In this document: positions 12,150-23,761 of the stretch, piece after piece | How positions within the stretch are numbered: the first letter of the stretch is position 1 | Layout of the letters: every line of letters begins with the position of its first letter | NCBI GenBank assembly: GCA_014526335.1 | Contig: JACTAT010000282.1 | Coordinates: 711,335 to 775,334, forward strand | Source of the DNA: Chrysaora quinquecirrha | Taxonomy: Eukaryota; Cnidaria; Scyphozoa; Semaeostomeae; Pelagiidae | Reading direction: 5' to 3' | Length of the DNA stretch: 64,000 bases | Position numbers and translations under genes: made by a program | Notes under the pieces: model-generated | Databases searched by the model: none | The model's input: the letters and a program-made list of their open reading frames with translations, nothing else | Told to the model about the DNA's origin: nothing

Positions 12150-12540
12150 CTTTTAAACTTAGGTAAATTGTGGTAAACAGCGGGAACATATTCGGGCATA
12201 CTTAAAAGCTTCTGATACTCCTCAGAGTATGAACCATCAGAAACAGACCAAAACAATGAACTAAGGCGGAATTTATACCCAGATGCAGCTCGAAATGCAC
12301 CAGTTGCAAAGAGAAGCTGAATTGGCATTGTGTTTTAAACACCTATCAGCTAGCCGGATATTCTCTTTCCGATTGGTGCATTTCGAGCCACATCTTTGTA
12401 TAAATTCTGCCTTAGTTCATTGTTTCGGTCTATCTTATGTTTGTCAGACGAAAAAAGCTTTTAAGTATGCCCGAAAATGTTCCTGCTGTTTTTATCGCAT
12501 TTTTGAAGTTTGCACTACTAAAAAACTATTCACTTAGATA
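12150..12540. repeat. Two R1 copies in inverted, abutting arrangement
   Basis: A minus-strand R1 copy (12150-12347) is followed directly by a plus-strand copy (12348-12540). Shared blocks on both arms are TTTTAAGTATGCCCGAA, TATAAATTC/TATACCC, and GGTGCATTTCGAGC; the minus copy also contains GCATTGTGTTTTAAACACC near its inner end. The pair could extrude as a roughly 190-bp-arm cruciform. It lies in the intron before the acidic linker exon. Confidence 0.7.
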
Positions 12541-12606
12541 AATTTTAGCGCAAGAGATGTCTATTTACATTGCATTAATCATCTTATGTCGTAAATAATA
12601 TTTCAG

Positions 12607-13839
12607 AAATTCCAATTGAAGAAGAAAATGAGGAAGACGATGATGCTGCTACTCCCGAAAATGAGGCAGCTGCTGGAGACCAAAATCTCGCAGTATTACA
12701 GGATGAAGATGAAATAAGCAACCAACACCAACCGTTCAAAATCCTTTCTTCTCATACAGCAGCCGAACCTGCCTCTCAAGGTTGGTCCCTCGATATTTAT
12801 ATAGCTATCAAGGAATGATTACTGTTGGAAATTACAATTACAACTCTTTTCTTTGTCTTAATTATGGTTCCAACTACGTTCATTTTTCCTCGTCAATTTT
12901 TCCTCTCAAAAAATTGCCTTTCTGATAATAGAAATTGCCTTACTATTTCTTTCTTCAAATGTCGTATATTTTGTTGTTGTGCACACATTCCTCCTCCTTG
13001 ATTATACCTATTTATATCGATCTTTTTCTGTGTTATTCCAATTAATTCATACTTATTCTTGTTCCACGTCCTTAAAACTGTAGACTCATTTTCACGATGG
13101 TGTTTCTAACTTTCAATGGCCAATTGGAATAGATTGAGTAACAATTTTCATGATTGTACTCATTTGGTTCTGACATTGCAATGACATGATCTGTTTTGAT
13201 CGTTTCGATATTCTTGCTAATCTCTCGACATCCCGACGCATTTTAGTTTTCTTTTATATGCTGATGCAAGCAACTGTCATTATTTGGATGATTTGAGATT
13301 CTTTAAAAAAACTACCTGTTAGATTCATAATGCATAGCAATAATTACCTGCTTTATATCTATTTTCTCTAAAAGACATTTCCTAATTCTTACTAGCAATA
13401 TTTCTTGTCATTTTTATTATTTGTATTCCCATTCCTACCGCAAAAAGTGTGTCATTCCTATGAATTTTACGTTTATAAAATTCTGTAGGCGGCACATTTT
13501 AAAGAATTTTTTGTTCTCGCACAGCAAACACGTTTTTGTGACTTATTCTCAGTGTTAGGCCATATGCCACATTATTATTTTTAATTATTTCTTCCCTTAG
13601 GTAAAAGAAAATCAGAGAAAGGAAGCAGGGAAAGAAAATATGATCCTTGGAGCTCTTCTGAGTCGAAGGTAACCATAGATTTCTTTTCAGACAATATTCG
13701 ATCAGGAAAGAATCCTGGCAAAAGCAAATGCCTAGAGTGCATTAGGAATAATCCAGTATTAAACAAGCGATCATGGACAAATATTAAGGACTTTGTAAGA
13801 AACCATATTGTTAAAGCCCAACGGTTAGCAAAGCCCTAG
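12607..13839 (+). CDS. C-terminal exons of the recombinase gene: acidic linker and Myb-like domain
   Basis: Exon 12607-12780 (acceptor TATTTCAG, donor GTTGGT) encodes an acidic linker starting EIPIEEENEEDDDAA. Exon 13601-13839 (acceptor CTTCCCTTAG) encodes a basic start, KYDPWSSSESKVTIDFF, then PGKSKCLECIRNNP and RSWTNIKDFVRNHIVKAQ, ending at TAG. The W-x(n)-C-x2-C-x(n)-W-x2-IK-x2-V-x-N-x-I pattern is the usual C-terminal module in this invertebrate recombinase-like family and resembles a Myb/SANT-like DNA-binding helix set. Both introns are phase 1. These exons contain no frame errors. Confidence 0.66.
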
Positions 13840-13872
13840 AACCGTTTCCGAGCACAGTACCATGACTAAAAC

Positions 13873-14460
13873 CAAGATAACATAAGAGAACAAAGATAGT
13901 CTAACTAAAATCAGTGTTTTTCCATACTTTTGTGTAGGCCATATCTGTGTTTTCTCTTCTCTTAATCCAACCAAATATGACATATTTTTAATCCTCAAAC
14001 AATGAAAAACATCATTCAACATGCCTTTTCCAGATCTAACAGCGAAGAAAGCCTTTAAAATGTCTGTTCTGTAGACCAGTTATGGGCCTTTGCATAGTTA
14101 AACCGGAGGCAAAGTTACGAAGTAATCATGCACATGCACATTGCAGAGTTTCTCGTAATCTCGCTCCAACGCTGAAAGCTTAGTGACAAAAATAGAACAT
14201 GTGCATGTTTACTTCGTAACTTTGCCTCCGTTTTAACTATGCAAAGGGCCATAAATGGTCTACAGAACAGACGTTTTTAAGGCTTTAATGGCTGTTAGAT
14301 GAGGAAAAGGCATATTGAATGATGTTCGTCATTGTTTGACGATTAAAAAGATGCCATATTTGTTTGGATTAAGTGAACAGAAAACACAGATATGGCCTAC
14401 ACAAAGGTATGGAAAACACTGATTTTAGTTAGACTATCTTAGTTATCTTATGTTATCTTG
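13873..14460. mobile_element. 588-bp palindromic fold-back element
   Basis: The left arm starts CAAGATAACATAAGAGAACA and the right arm ends with the near reverse complement TTATCTTATGTTATCTTG. Matching internal blocks include ACTAAAATCAGTGTTTTCC-like, TGTAGGCCATATCTGTGTTT, TGTCTGTTCTGTAGACCA, and GGAGGCAAAGTTACGAAGTA against their mirror images. The arms are about 270 bp and the loop is about 14142-14198. It begins 34 bp after the recombinase stop codon. No ORF of its own; small ORFs on its arms mirror each other. Confidence 0.88.
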
Positions 14461-17400
14461 CTAGAACTGCTGGAGATTAGACATCACTATTCATTGTTAA
14501 GCGTTTCTTAATTTCCATTTATCATATTTGTGGCCCCTGAATAAGGAATATGAATCAAGAATTCACGGCACGAAATTTTGAAATTTGTTGAAGTGGTTGT
14601 TTTATGCAGTACAGAAAGTGGCAAGCCGTGGATTTGGGTTAATTATTCCGATGCCAAGTAACCCCTGCCCACGATGTATAAGTTAAAAAAAATGACATGA
14701 GCAGGATTCGGGAACTTCAACAGTTTTCACTCAGATTTTATTGTCAGTGTGGTCGAAATCACACAATTCTAAAAATATTTACCAACTAATGGCAAGCTTG
14801 CTTTTAGTCAGCTGACCAACTCCAACTAATAAGAAATTGAATCCGAGGTACACGCATCTTGCATGTCAATCACACTCTGTTAAAAGGAAACACCCAACAA
14901 ATTGGTCACTCACTCAAATCAATAAGATAATTCTTAGTTGGCTTAAAGAAGTCATCTTATTTTAGTGGTATGAAATAATAGCGGACATTTGTGGACAATA
15001 TTAGTAGTCTGTTTGGCTCTCTTTTTTTTACAAATCATAGATTGTTTTATTTGAGTTAGTGTTATTATCAATTAAAATTTGAAGTGGCCTAAAGCACGGA
15101 AGCCCTCCTGCCACCTCCTCCCAACCGATGCTATCCGCAGTTATCTATGATGCACAGATTACTCGTGTTTTCTTAGGATCACAAATGTACTTATATTTCA
15201 ATGTCCGCTCCACTCTTCGGACGGAGGCATGGCTCTGCAAGACAATGTGATGCGACGCTCTCATCCCCCATCCTTGTCCTGCTTGAGTATAATGTTTCTC
15301 TTCTTGGAGTAGTTCTTCTTGTGCTGAGGGTTCCTCTGCCCCCTCTTCGCCGTCGACCATACCTCTGAATCGATGAGTTACGAGACAGTTTGTGCTTTCA
15401 TCCCGAGTATCTCCGACGCTCTGCTTTTTCCCATGGAATTTGCTAGTTTCTTTAGGGGTAGAGTGCTTAGGGGCCCTTTCCTCTCCCTTAAAAGTTACTC
15501 AATTGACCTCTAAACCACCCAAGACTGGGACCCTTTCATCCCCCTACGTCTTTATGCTTAGCTAAAGGAGCTATAATGCTTATAAACGTCATTACAAAAT
15601 TGCATCACACTGCGGTTCAACCTCGCACTGTGAAGTATGAACAGGGGAGGCTTCATGTCACAGGCCACTTCCGTGTACTCCCAAAAACGGTCTAGTACTT
15701 TCTGTGTCAATTCTGCCATGTTATCTCTGCTGTTTAAAGCGAAAAGTTAATTGATTGACCATTATTCTAATGGTTTATTCAATAGGAATCTGTTAACATT
15801 TAAGCCAGAATTCCGTTTCTTTGTAAAAAGAAAGAGTTCGTTTTCTAACCTCGACTCTTCAACTAATTTTCATTGGCTTTCCCGCGGAATCCTGCAAGCT
15901 GATTGTTGTGTGTTCAAACCATAATCCCAAAATACCATCTAATTGTTGTTTGTTTTTCTGACGTTAATACTCTGACGAGGAGTGTCACACGAAAAACAGC
16001 ATGCCCGAAAATGTTTCCGCTCTTGATCGCAATTTTATTGAATGATTAATTATAAAAACTAGCGACTTGTATGGTTCTACACGTGAAACGATGTAAGATT
16101 GTAGACCTATTTATTTTTTATAATTTTGGGCCTACCTACGAATCATTTTATCTTGGAGAGCCTCGTTTTAATCGTAAGGGAGATCTTCAATGTTAATTTC
16201 CTTCTTGGACTCGTGGTACAGCAGGATATAAACTGCTGATTTGGGGATATTCACAGAGATACCCACGAGGGCTTGGTCTATTGACATGTCTCACGGTCAT
16301 AGCATGCAATACCTAAATAATGCATGTGAAAACGGAAAGGGTCTTTTTGGTGGGCATTGGCTTGAAATCATGAAATTTTCACATGTTGCATGTTCAGATT
16401 TACCCAGAATTGATTTCATCGATTCAAACTACCATTGAAACGCCCGTGCCAGCCTCCCTCATCTTTTTTCTAGCTTCTTTCTAATTTATTCTATTACTCC
16501 CTCTTCTCACCGGCTCCGTGTGCGGCGTTATGAAGTTGGGCGCAACTGTTCTCAAAAGGAGTGGAGTACAGTATCTTACCGAGAATCAGAACTAATTTCA
16601 TGTCATTTTTATTGATCCCAGGGGAGAGGGTACTTAACATACTTTGGGGACTGGAGACGATTCAGGTACGACAAAAGACGATTAAAGTTCAAAAACAGGT
16701 AAGCTAACAACAGCAACAACATATTCAGGGCCTACGAAGACAAGTTTTGAGCCATAGGAAACGTAATTTGCCTGACTTCAGTAACTGCGAAGTGGAAATG
16801 TCTTTTTTGTCTTGTCCTTCTTCGCTCAATAAATATTACAGCCGTACCTTCGATTTTCCTTTGTACAACTCCTCATTTTTACCAGCATAATAAGCCGCAT
16901 CGTCACCAGGAAGTCTTGATGATGGAGATGTCAATGAACCGAACCACAAAACCAGGCAGGAGAACCCAACAATTTCAATTTCCTAATGGTATAGGTAAGG
17001 TTGGCCTAGCTAGGCTAGAGTAGGTCTGTATGTAGGTACCTGTATTATATTATGATTCGATTTCCCACCACAGAGTCTCTTTTTACATGGAAGAAAACTG
17101 AAATATTTCAGCTCATCTTTTAATACAGAAAATCATGCAATACAAGTCTTCATCCATTCAGTCATCTTTATGATTCAGTAGGGGTCCTCAAGTCATCTGC
17201 ACTTCAGTTCAGGTACATACAATATTGTATTAGCTTAATTTTTCTTTGCTTTTTTGGCACCCCTTTTTATAGTTTTTAAGCTGAAACGACTATCTAGCTA
17301 GTAGGGGGATTTCTTACCAAGTATATTTTGTACTGGGCCATTTGGTTCTGCTGCAGTATATTGGGTCCTTTAGTTTACCAGGATTCTCACATATTAAGGC

Positions 17401-18700
17401 CTAGGTGCCCTCAATCCCCCTATTTAAACAGTGTACATGTTGCAAATCTATCGCATGTCATACCTGCATTGATGAAGAATGTTCATGAAAAAGGATTTAT
17501 TTGAGTCAAAAAGAGTATAGCCTAGTTCTCACCTTTCGCCATTGTCCATTCTTTTTGTTTGCACTTTTTGGAAGTTATCAAAATAATATTTGATTACAAT
17601 AATACAGGAAATCAGTGACTCCTAAACTGCATTCCTATCATGCACCCTAAAATAATATTATTTTTCATCATTTTGGTATCAACATGGGTCTATTGAACAG
17701 TATGTTGAGAATTTCAGTTCTCGAGGAGATCCTGTTCATGCGAAAGCGCTTTCCCCCTGTTATTTTCTATTGTTCCATTGTTAATCTCATGAATGCACAG
17801 GCCACACTCCTTGGCCTGGTTTATCAAGTTCTAATTTTATCTATCAAGCGGATTTTAAATTCAAAATGGCTGCAATAAATTCAGTACATCTATATTGAAT
17901 AAATTCGGTCAAATGCCACCATATAAGGCAACGCTTAATTTATGTTAAACTTTGAATTAAGTTTGGCAAATCCTACTGCATTTTACTCAAAGTGTAGCAT
18001 TTAATAATACTGCCACTTTATATGGGTGAATTTAGGTCGAACTTGATTCAAATTTTGTTTGAATTCAAATTATTCAAATTCAAAATCGACACATCCTAAA
18101 AGCGGCCTTATAAAGTGACCCTAATGCTGCCATTTTCTGGGTTTCTCTGAATGGGGGCAACATATACTTTCAAACGTATTTTCTAGGTATTCAACTAATC
18201 ATTTTAATTGAACTGTTTCCAAGGTATCTGTGTACTACATAATGATTAATAGTATATACTCAATTGACTTGTGCAATTCTTGATATTTAGACCGAGTTGT
18301 AAGCATAAACAGCATAAACAGATGACTCTAATTTAGCATAGTGGACAATAAAATCTTTAGTTAATTCATTTTCAGATAAAGATTGTTCACAAATGTCTTC
18401 TCCTGACTTTTGAAAAAGGATTTCTTGGTCACTAAAGAAGAACTTGTCCCCAGATGTTTGAAAGCTGTTTCTGTCTCAATATACAGTATGCCAACTCCTC
18501 AGTAAGACAACTATGACACACCCAGAGACACCATTGAGGTATGGTAATTTTATGTTTGAGTGGGACACTTTACATCCGCATAGTATGCAGTTTATGGTAG
18601 TACTTAACAGAATTTTTTAATGCAGCTGGTTTGTTATGTGAAATTTAAATAAATATCAACTTAAAACAATATAAATTAAAAGTTATTTCAAACAGCAAAC
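14461..18700. other. Gene-poor region
   Basis: No coding region with convincing composition or homology was recognised. A partial R1 copy (GAGGAGTGTCACACGAAAAA, then GCATGCCCGAAAATGTTTCC) lies near 15960-16040. Short ORFs at 15145-15360 (-), 16241-16438 (+) and 17684-17878 (+) lack splice context or recognisable motifs. A run of ATTCAAA motifs occurs at 18050-18090. Confidence 0.5.
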
Positions 18701-18707
18701 ATAATAC

Positions 18708-19395
18708 CTACATAACAGAATGCAAAGTCCGCCGTTATCTAATGGCGAATTTTCCATTATGTTATATAATATAATAAATGATACATAACAGAATGCAAAA
18801 TCTGCCGTTATTTAATGGCAAATTTTCCATTATGTTATGTAATATTATAAATGATACATAACAGAATGCAAAACTTGCTGTAATCTGTAATATAGAGCAT
18901 CACCCCCCTTTGATCTCATTATTGCTCTGAACCCGCCAACCCCCCTTGCCAGAGTCCTCTTATGTCTATTGCATTGAGAAACATATGTCACACTGTGTGT
19001 ACTTTTACGTATTGTAGTACATGATACATAATAGAATGGAAACTAATGACGTTTTAGGCCTTTTCTTATGTACTGTAATAAACTATACATAACAGAATGC
19101 AAAATCCGCCGTTACCTAATGGCGTATTTGGCCTTTTGTTATGTACTGTAATAAACTATACATTACACAATGCAAAATCTGCCGTTATCTAATGGCGTAT
19201 TTAGCCCTTTTGTTATGTACTGCAATACACTATACATAACAGAATGGAAAATCCGCCGTTTTCTTTTGGCGTATTTAGCCTTTTGTTATGTACTGTAATA
19301 AACTATACATAACAGAATGCAAAATCAGCCGTTATCTAATGGCGTATTAGACCTTAAGTTATGTAATGTAATAAACTATACATAACAGAATGCGA
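18708..19395. repeat. Tandem array of about 73-bp self-complementary units
   Basis: TACATAACAGAATGC recurs with starts near 18708, 18782, 18855, 19025, 19085, 19159, 19233, 19305 and 19379, mostly 72-74 bp apart, with a disturbed stretch near 18890-19020. A typical unit reads TACATAACAGAATGCAAAAT, CCGCCGTTATCTAATGGCG, then TTTTGTTATGTA. TACATAAC pairs with GTTATGTA and GCC with GGC, so each unit forms a hairpin. No ORF. Confidence 0.85.
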
Positions 19396-19544
19396 AATCA
19401 TACCAATCTGAAAATACACCTTTTCAATAATGTGGAATTTAAGGCTGCATTTAGGTTGTGTCGAATTTAATTCAATCTGGTATAAAAGCTACATAGGTGC
19501 AACATTGTTTTAATATGTAGTTAGTGTTGCATTGAGCTAAATTG

Positions 19545-19675
19545 AAAGGAATCATTTTCGGGCACACTTAAAAGCTTTTTTCGTCTGACACTCCTCAGAG
19601 TATGAATGTCAGAAACAGACCGAAACAATAGACTAAGGTGGAATTTTATACAAAGATGCGGCTCGAAATGCAAAA
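19545..19675 (-). repeat. Dispersed repeat R1, minus-strand copy
   Basis: Contains TTTCGGGCACACTTAAAAGC, CGTCTGACACTCCTCAGAGT, CAGAAACAGACCGAAACAAT, and GATGCGGCTCGAAATGC, matching the minus-strand R1 copy at 12150-12347. It ends near 19675. The following 19680-20470 holds one 114-codon ORF (19841-20185) without recognisable motifs and otherwise nothing I can assign. Confidence 0.7.
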
Positions 19676-20469
19676 AAGTCCCATTCCTTATTTAAAAGTG
19701 AAAAGTTAAAAATGAGTCTGTTTTGCTTCTTAATGATTGTACACTTAAATTTAGATTATTTGGCTAGTGCATGCAGTTAAAGTCTTTGCACGGGCTTCGA
19801 CCTTCTTTAACTTGCCCTCTTTATATCAATCGCACAATTTTTGAAGCTGCAAATTTCTGCTCGAAATAAGACAGGTTTTTTTAAAACATTGCTTTTTCTT
19901 AACAGAATACTAGTATGTGAAGACAGTTTAAAAAAAGTACAGAGAATGAGTCGTTTCACCTGTGTTTTAACTTATGCAGGTGACAGTTGTCATTCAAGGA
20001 AGATGCAGTTTTCTGTCACAACCACTAAGTTCAAGAATATTCATGTTTTGAAAGTAATTGTTCGAGTCCAGTTTCAAGGAAATTTCTTTTCATTTAAGAA
20101 TAGACATTTTGTTCTAGGTTGTTCCAGTTCCCTGTCACAGATGAGCCTTAGGATTTTCATAGTTCCGGGAAATCAAGCTAAATGACAAAGATATTAGTGC
20201 GAGGAAATCAAGGTACGATTTTTTACGTGGTTGTTCATGGATGTTTCAGCTTAAGGCAAGAGACAAGCCAATGATTTAGAATCAGCAAAACTTTTCAGAT
20301 GGCTAATTGTTTCTGTCTGACTGAGGAGAAAAAAAAATGCCCAATGCTAAAATTTTTCTTTTTCTAGGCCCAACAATATACTCTTCTTCAATAAGCTGCT
20401 TCAAATGACAGTTCTCTCTCTTGAAACCATTGTTGAAATATGGTTTTTGTTTTGATGTGTATCTCAAAA

Positions 20470-20720
20470 TGTATCTGTCCCCATAGTGTTTGTGATGGGA
20501 AAATCGCACAAAATTACACATGTCCCCACAATGTATACACTTTTGCAAGATGCACACGTTGTGGGGACATCAAGCAGATGGGCTAAAACAACTAAAAAAA
20601 CTGAAAAGGCAGCATAACAGGAAAAAACGTTATGGGGACTGAATGTATGTCCCCACAATGTCAAGTGTCCTCATAACACGAGTGTGTAAATGTACTGATG
20701 TTCCCACAACGTATGTCATA
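20470..20720. repeat. GTCCCCACAA-motif repeat cluster
   Basis: The motif GTCCCCACAA and variants occur repeatedly on both strands (for example near 20523, 20565 as GTTGTGGGGAC, 20648 and 20700 as TTCCCACAAC). One pair (20523-20571) forms a hairpin with 15-nt arms. This motif cluster is typical of ends or interiors of short DNA elements, but no boundaries or duplication could be set. AT-rich sequence with TATATA runs follows to 20820. Confidence 0.55.
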
Positions 20721-21126
20721 CTCGTACATAACACACATACATATATACACACAGTTCTTTTTCATATATATAGATTTCAAACGTATCAAATACATAATAT
20801 AATTATGATATAATAATATAACATACACCATCTTTCCTATTTTATTCAGTTGCAAGTATATGTTCTGCTCTTGCATTCAGATCTAAATGAAAAAGTTTTT
20901 GTATAACCCCTTAGTCATAAATTATGACTAATACATACTTCGTTGTCATTTTTGTTTTAAAAGCATGGATACAAATATCTGGTTACTTTATTTGTAACCT
21001 CCATACTCTTCTGCTTGACAAATACAAATGAAACCTGTAAAGAAAATTTTTTACATGGTAACATTAATGGAAGGTATTTTATGACCATTGACAAATTACA
21101 TTTTGACAACTGTATATATGGCTGTA

Positions 21127-21225
21127 TGTTGTTGCTATTAATTTTTTTCGTTATGTTTGTTGTTTTTGTAATTTTTGTTGTTGTTGCCGTTGTTGTTGTT
21201 GCCGTTCTTGTTGTTTTGTTCATGA
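21127..21225. repeat. GTT-rich microsatellite
   Basis: Degenerate (GTT)n with interspersed GCC/TTC triplets, stop-free on several frames and so producing short Asn- or Val-rich ORFs on both strands. Not treated as coding. 20820-21126 and 21226-21740 show no assignable feature. Confidence 0.7.
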
Positions 21226-21746
21226 AATTTTGATATTGCTTGTCTTCGGTTTATGCCTGAGTAGTTTTTTATATTCAATGAAAGTGTTGTATTGATTTTG
21301 TATTCGTCAAGGATCTGTTTATTTGTTACTTTCCATTTCTTAAATAACACAATGCGAGACTTTGAAATGCTGTGAATATACCACTGCCCTGGAATAGAAA
21401 ATAGCAGAACACTACAGGAACCCTAGACATTCATTTTCTTTATCCACAAACATATGAATATATAGATTGAGCAAATATTGATGTTTATGATTTTCCTCTT
21501 TCTAGATAAGGACCTATTTACACAGAATTGATTTTGGGGCAATGAATTTCTTGAATGTTCTGGGACTTCTGCAACAATTGCCATTCTTTAGCTCCACTAG
21601 TTATATACCCACCATGTTTGAAGTCCAAAAACAGCTCAAGAGAAGACAACATTTGTAATTGCATCACTGGAAAGTATTTGGTTCCAAAGCCTCAAAACGT
21701 TCTACAACAACTTATTTCTTTGTAATGAGATGAAAATCAAATATCA

Positions 21747-23761
21747 TCAATATTTGGTAATGATTCTGGAAGATTTGAAGTTTAAAGGTATGGTTACAAA
21801 CGAATAGTTGTTTTTGAACTCAATGGAATACGGGCTCAATACAAGTGGACAATATGTGTCAAGAAGATTCAGCACTGTGACATACTCAACATCCTTAGAA
21901 TGAATAAAAGCTGACATAATGTAATTGGAATCAAACACCACCCACCGTAGATAACCTCCAACAATAATGACTGCCTCCAAGGTTTTGGTTTTTTGGCCAA
22001 AATTGCCTTTTCTCCGAATAAAAAAGAGTAAAGCTCTTTAAAAACAGCATGAAATTTGAGGACAACTGTTTCTCTTGAATTCAAGGAGATGTGCAGTGGA
22101 CCAATGAAAGGAATGATATGATTCTGCCCAGCAAAGAAAACTTTATCGGAGTAAGCAAGCTGACGCATATAAAACTGAGTGGGCCAGTCTCCAACAAATG
22201 GAACAAAGAATTTCGACAGGTACAATGAAAGGCCATTCTTATTCATGTAATCCACCGCAGATACAAGATCTTGAAAAGACTTCAGTGGCTTCTCAAGGCA
22301 GTCAACCAGTTTGGTATTCTCCATGGATCTCATTTGCTTCAGTTCTTTTTGCTGGTAGTAATGCACGAGAAGTCTTTGTCTTTCTGCTGCTGGGTCAAAA
22401 TATTTTGCTGTAATCCAATCTGGCATATCTTGTGCATATGACTTTGAAAATCCAGACATACATTGGTGAACCATTTCTTCCAAGATTATAGCATCAGCTG
22501 TTTTTTCACTGAGTGGACTTGAATTTCCTTCCACAGGTATGGCTTTGATATTTTTAAACACTTTTATTAATAGGGTTGTCATGTGTATAGCCTGTTTTTT
22601 TTTTTTGCAGATGGTCGATGCTTAGTGTGGATGTTATGATAGTCATCAATAAAAAATACAATGAAATATTCATGCTCAACTGCTTCTTTGAAGAAATTAT
22701 TTACAGCATCAAGATGATTTGCAGAAGAAGAAAGAGATGCTGATTAAATGTGCGAGTATGTGCAGCAATGCCAAGATTCCTAAGAGATGCCAAGCCATAA
22801 TCGCTGATTCTGTACTGTGACAGAGTTCTTGAGAGGGCAACTTGGAACCAATTTGCTTTTTGAGATTGGCCAAAAACCATCATGTATATTATGACCATTG
22901 TTCATATTTTGTTTAATGCCCGACGGCTGTCAGACATTCTTTCAACACAGATGGAATTGAAAATAAATTGAAATATTCTGTCTCTGCACCAGCTTCTTTG
23001 CAGATAGACTCAAATTTGTTAGGATCCATTTCTGGATTGCCTTCTTCTCCAAAAAGATCAAAACATTTATTTCTCAGCATTGAAATTTCTTCTTTTAGAT
23101 CAAATGCAGCTGCAGATTTTGAAACCAGTTCTTCATACATTTTTTGGTCAATTACTACTGTTTCATTGCATTCTTCTGTCTGGCAAGATTTTTCTGATAT
23201 CAGAGTTGTGGGTGTCAAAGGGAACTGCAGTATTTCACTGGATGATGTCAAAACTGATGACATGCTTTCGATTTGGCTGGAAGTTTCAAGGCTTTCTGCT
23301 GTGTTGGTACTCTGGCTTTCAGTATAAGATGATTCCCAGTCCATATCATTATCAGTATCAACAGAAACTCCATACTTCTTAAGGACTATCTTTATCTAAT
23401 TAAATAGATTGTTTAAAAAGTATTATAACTTTGCCTATTTATGGTATGTATAAAGTAGTTTAAGTAAAAAACAATTTTTTCATTAGATAACTCACATTTT
23501 CAATCAAACTTGGTGTTATGTTTTTGGAAATTTCTTCACTTAGGGTTCCTTTCTGGCAGCAAATGACTAAACAATTGGCACAAGTGTTTGAGAAAATTCT
23601 CTCCCTCTTCTGTCTTGTTCTTTGTCAAGGAGTCTGTAGATGTTTCCTATTTCAGCCAAACCATTAGCTCTTAAACAAATAATTTTATCTTCATTGTCAC
23701 CACTATTCCAGTCTCTGTGAATAGGATTGTGACAAGTTTTTACGAATCTTGGCATTTTCAA
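21747..23761 (-). pseudogene. Broken gene of an uncharacterised invertebrate repetitive protein family
   Basis: Minus-strand segments run in order. 23567-23761 is a possible N-terminal exon (MPRFVKTCHNPIHRDWNS). 22913-23344 is Ser/Thr-rich, then a coiled segment with DLKEEISMLRNKCFDLFG. 22700-22898 has DYGLASLRNLGIAAHTRT. After a frameshift near 22740 comes YFIVFFIDDYHNIHTKHRP, then a run of 12 A where the frame slips (22605-22616), then the 237-codon ORF 21869-22582 with LSLYLSKFFVPFVGDWPT and HIIPFIGPLHISLNSRE. After another shift, 21747-21900 has YVTVLNLLDTYCPL. The IDDYHNIHT and FIGPLHISLN blocks recur in uncharacterised, probably transposon-borne cnidarian and sponge proteins. A function cannot be given. 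At least three frame breaks, one in a homopolymer. Confidence 0.55.

Larger units (their letters stand above)
6042..13839 (+). pseudogene. Crypton-like tyrosine recombinase gene, nine exons, four apparent frameshifts
   Basis: Exons with matching phases: 6042-6115, 6267-6332, 6636-6698, 7176-7265, 7403-7730, 8836-10108, 11125-11596, 12607-12780 and 13601-13839 (TAG 13837-13839), about 920 codons. All introns are GT-AG. The product has an acidic low-complexity N-terminus, two Cys/His zinc-binding segments, a tyrosine-recombinase catalytic domain, an acidic linker and a C-terminal Myb-like segment. This architecture occurs in large repetitive families in cnidarians and other invertebrates and is related to Crypton recombinases, which cut and rejoin DNA through a Tyr nucleophile. 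Four frame breaks (three in 8836-10108, one near 11285) suggest a dead copy. Several sit at short homopolymers and could be assembly errors. The true 5' end was not determined; an upstream exon may exist. Confidence 0.7.

Noticed and set aside
15145..15360. 71-codon minus-strand ORF with acidic start
   Set aside because: Isolated, no matching exons nearby and no recognisable motif.
18708..19395. CRISPR-like array
   Set aside because: Units are contiguous with no unique spacers, and the window is eukaryotic.
19841..20185. 114-codon ORF as a gene
   Set aside because: No recognisable domain, no splice or promoter context, and composition similar to surrounding AT-rich DNA.
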